Positions 63,297-64,000 of a stretch of 64,000 nt of DNA are shown piece after piece. Under the pieces are notes generated by a model. The model saw only the letters and a list, made by a program, of their open reading frames with translations. It was not told the DNA's origin and searched no databases. The stretch covers positions 21,340 through 85,339 of the forward strand of contig NZ_PVWF01000007.1 of the NCBI RefSeq assembly GCF_003003995.1. Reading direction: 5' to 3'. Positions within the stretch are counted from its first letter, which is position 1. Every line of letters begins with the position of its first letter. The stretch is from Pleurocapsa sp. CCALA 161 (GTDB lineage Bacteria; Cyanobacteriota; Cyanobacteriia; Cyanobacteriales; Xenococcaceae). Made by a program: the position numbers and the translations under genes.

Positions 63297-63845
63297 TTAG
63301 TTATGGTTTGTGATTTGTTGGTCGTCGAGTGAATGATTGTTTGGCGAACGACTGTTGCCCCCTATTTTTTGTTTGTATCGTTGAGATACTTTTTGCTCAG
63401 GATCTACTCCTTCAAAGGTGGGTGGTAGCCAAACTCGGACTACTAATAGAACAGCGAGAACTAATAAAAATGAACCAGTGGCTAATATCTGACTCCAGGG
63501 AATGTCTAAAATTCCTTTAACAATGATTTCTCGCAAAACCGAAACAATGGATACTTCAACGGCGACACCAATAGAAACTCGGCGTTCTTGCAGGTAAATG
63601 ATTAGTAAGCGAAATAATTCCACTAAAATCAAGATAAACAAGATATCAGCCGTGACTTCCGTAAAATTTAGAGGCGGTAGCAGCGACACAAACATCTCTC
63701 TTAGCTGAAGCGTCATGAAGCCAAATAGACCAATACAAAGAGAAATAACAATGAAGTCTTGGATAAATTCCAGAATTTTGATAACTCCACCATGATTTAG
63801 CCATTTGTGCCAGGGAGTCGGCGGCGTATTAGCGAGTTTGTGCAT
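63297..63845 (-). CDS. Sll0218-like membrane protein of the flv4-2 operon (PsiE-like)
   Basis: The 182-residue protein has about four membrane helices: FIVISLCIGLFGFMTLQLRE, VTADILFILILVELFRLLII, VSIVSVLREIIVKGIL and ILATGSFLLVLAVLLVVRVW. The block YLQERRVSIGVAVEVSIVSV matches the PsiE-like fold. In Synechocystis the equivalent gene sits between flv4 and flv2 and its product stabilises photosystem II dimers or assembly. It lies 20 bases upstream of flv2, so the genes are cotranscribed. Start ATG 63845. Confidence 0.9.
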   Translation of the reverse strand: MHKLANTPPTPWHKWLNHGGVIKILEFIQDFIVISLCIGLFGFMTLQLREMFVSLLPPLNFTEVTADILFILILVELFRLLIIYLQERRVSIGVAVEVSIVSVLREIIVKGILDIPWSQILATGSFLLVLAVLLVVRVWLPPTFEGVDPEQKVSQRYKQKIGGNSRSPNNHSLDDQQITNHN

Positions 63846-63888
63846 GATAAAAATTGGGTGAGAGGAGCAGCGGAAGCGGAGGAAGCAG

Positions 63889-63916
63889 AGCTAAAAGCTA
63901 AAAGCTAGAAGCTAAT
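63889..63916. repeat. Heptamer tandem array (AGCTAAA type)
   Basis: Four units: AGCTAAA, AGCTAAA, AGCTAGA, AGCTAAT. It begins right at the flv4 stop codon and lies within the flv4-2 operon transcript, between flv4 and the sll0218-like gene. Confidence 0.75.
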
Positions 63917-64000
63917 TAATAATGATTTCCTACCTTGCGATGGTGAACGGCAGTTAAAACATCTAGCTTGGCTACTCTGCCAGCTTGCACGGTACTATAG
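63916..64000 (-). CDS. flv4: Flavodiiron protein Flv4, C-terminal end only
   Basis: Only the last 27 codons are in the window. They read STVQAGRVAKLDVLTAVHHR and then KVGNHY, which parallels the end of Flv2 (QHRKSGSHY) and is the characteristic C-terminus of cyanobacterial flavodiiron proteins. The order flv4, sll0218-like, flv2 on one strand identifies it as Flv4. The rest lies beyond the right edge. Confidence 0.85.
   Translation of the reverse strand, partial: YSTVQAGRVAKLDVLTAVHHRKVGNHY

Overview
The window is cyanobacterial chromosome. Evidence for this is the very dense HIP1 octamer (GCGATCGC) in genes and spacers, A+T-rich spacers, and cyanobacterial marker genes: CP12, DUF760 and DUF3177 proteins, a group 2 sigma factor, a diflavin flv4-2-type operon and a locus resembling slr0144-slr0152 of Synechocystis. 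Degenerate heptanucleotide tandem repeats and small palindromes are plentiful. A unicellular or baeocystous lineage (Pleurocapsales-like) is a reasonable guess, but the sequence alone does not prove it.

Layout. Positions 1-2.2 kb hold decaying surface-polysaccharide genes: a glycosyltransferase and a flippase that have both lost their 5' ends at one junction, then a dehydrogenase scrap. Positions 2.2-12.3 kb carry a Uma2 protein, a large unknown protein with lectin-like folds, a TPR protein, a LabA-like NYN protein, alkaline/neutral invertase, bifunctional PutA and a secreted nuclease. Positions 12.3-18.5 kb are a minus-strand operon: V4R protein, WQC-repeat protein, phycobilisome-like protein, second V4R protein, 2Fe-2S ferredoxin, second phycobilisome-like protein, TPR protein and Ser/Thr kinase. 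This matches slr0144-slr0152 of Synechocystis without the slr0150 ferredoxin. Positions 18.7-21.8 kb carry a histidine kinase, msrB and two envelope proteins. Positions 21.9-29.8 kb carry an overlapping nadE-permease-nuclease-suhB unit, an NrtR-like regulator and recJ.

Positions 30.0-36.6 kb hold azoreductase and AraC remnants joined at a HIP1 site, then cobS, tgt, a PatA-like response regulator, mutT, DUF760 and a SigD-like sigma factor. At 37.2-41.3 kb an S9 peptidase is followed by the most striking pair in the window: a eukaryotic-type phosphatidylinositol synthase and a eukaryotic-type glutathione synthetase. Then come argS, an ATP-grasp/alpha-E/transglutaminase operon, a TetR regulator, an MlaE permease, cobO, miaB, glmM, DUF3177, cp12, an MFS transporter, a PAS-GAF-GGDEF protein, an RNA methyltransferase and a nucleotidyltransferase. 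The right edge is the 3' end of flv4, an sll0218-like gene and flv2.

How the genes work together. Two loci concern photosystem II biogenesis and photoprotection (the slr0144-0152-like operon and flv4-sll0218-flv2), and CP12 controls the Calvin cycle. NrtR and nadE are neighbours in NAD metabolism. Most other genes are housekeeping. The least expected features are the PI synthase/glutathione synthetase pair, a 52-bp palindromic element inserted in the same reading frame in putA and recJ, at least ten heptamer arrays, and two junctions where divergent genes were fused by loss of both 5' ends.
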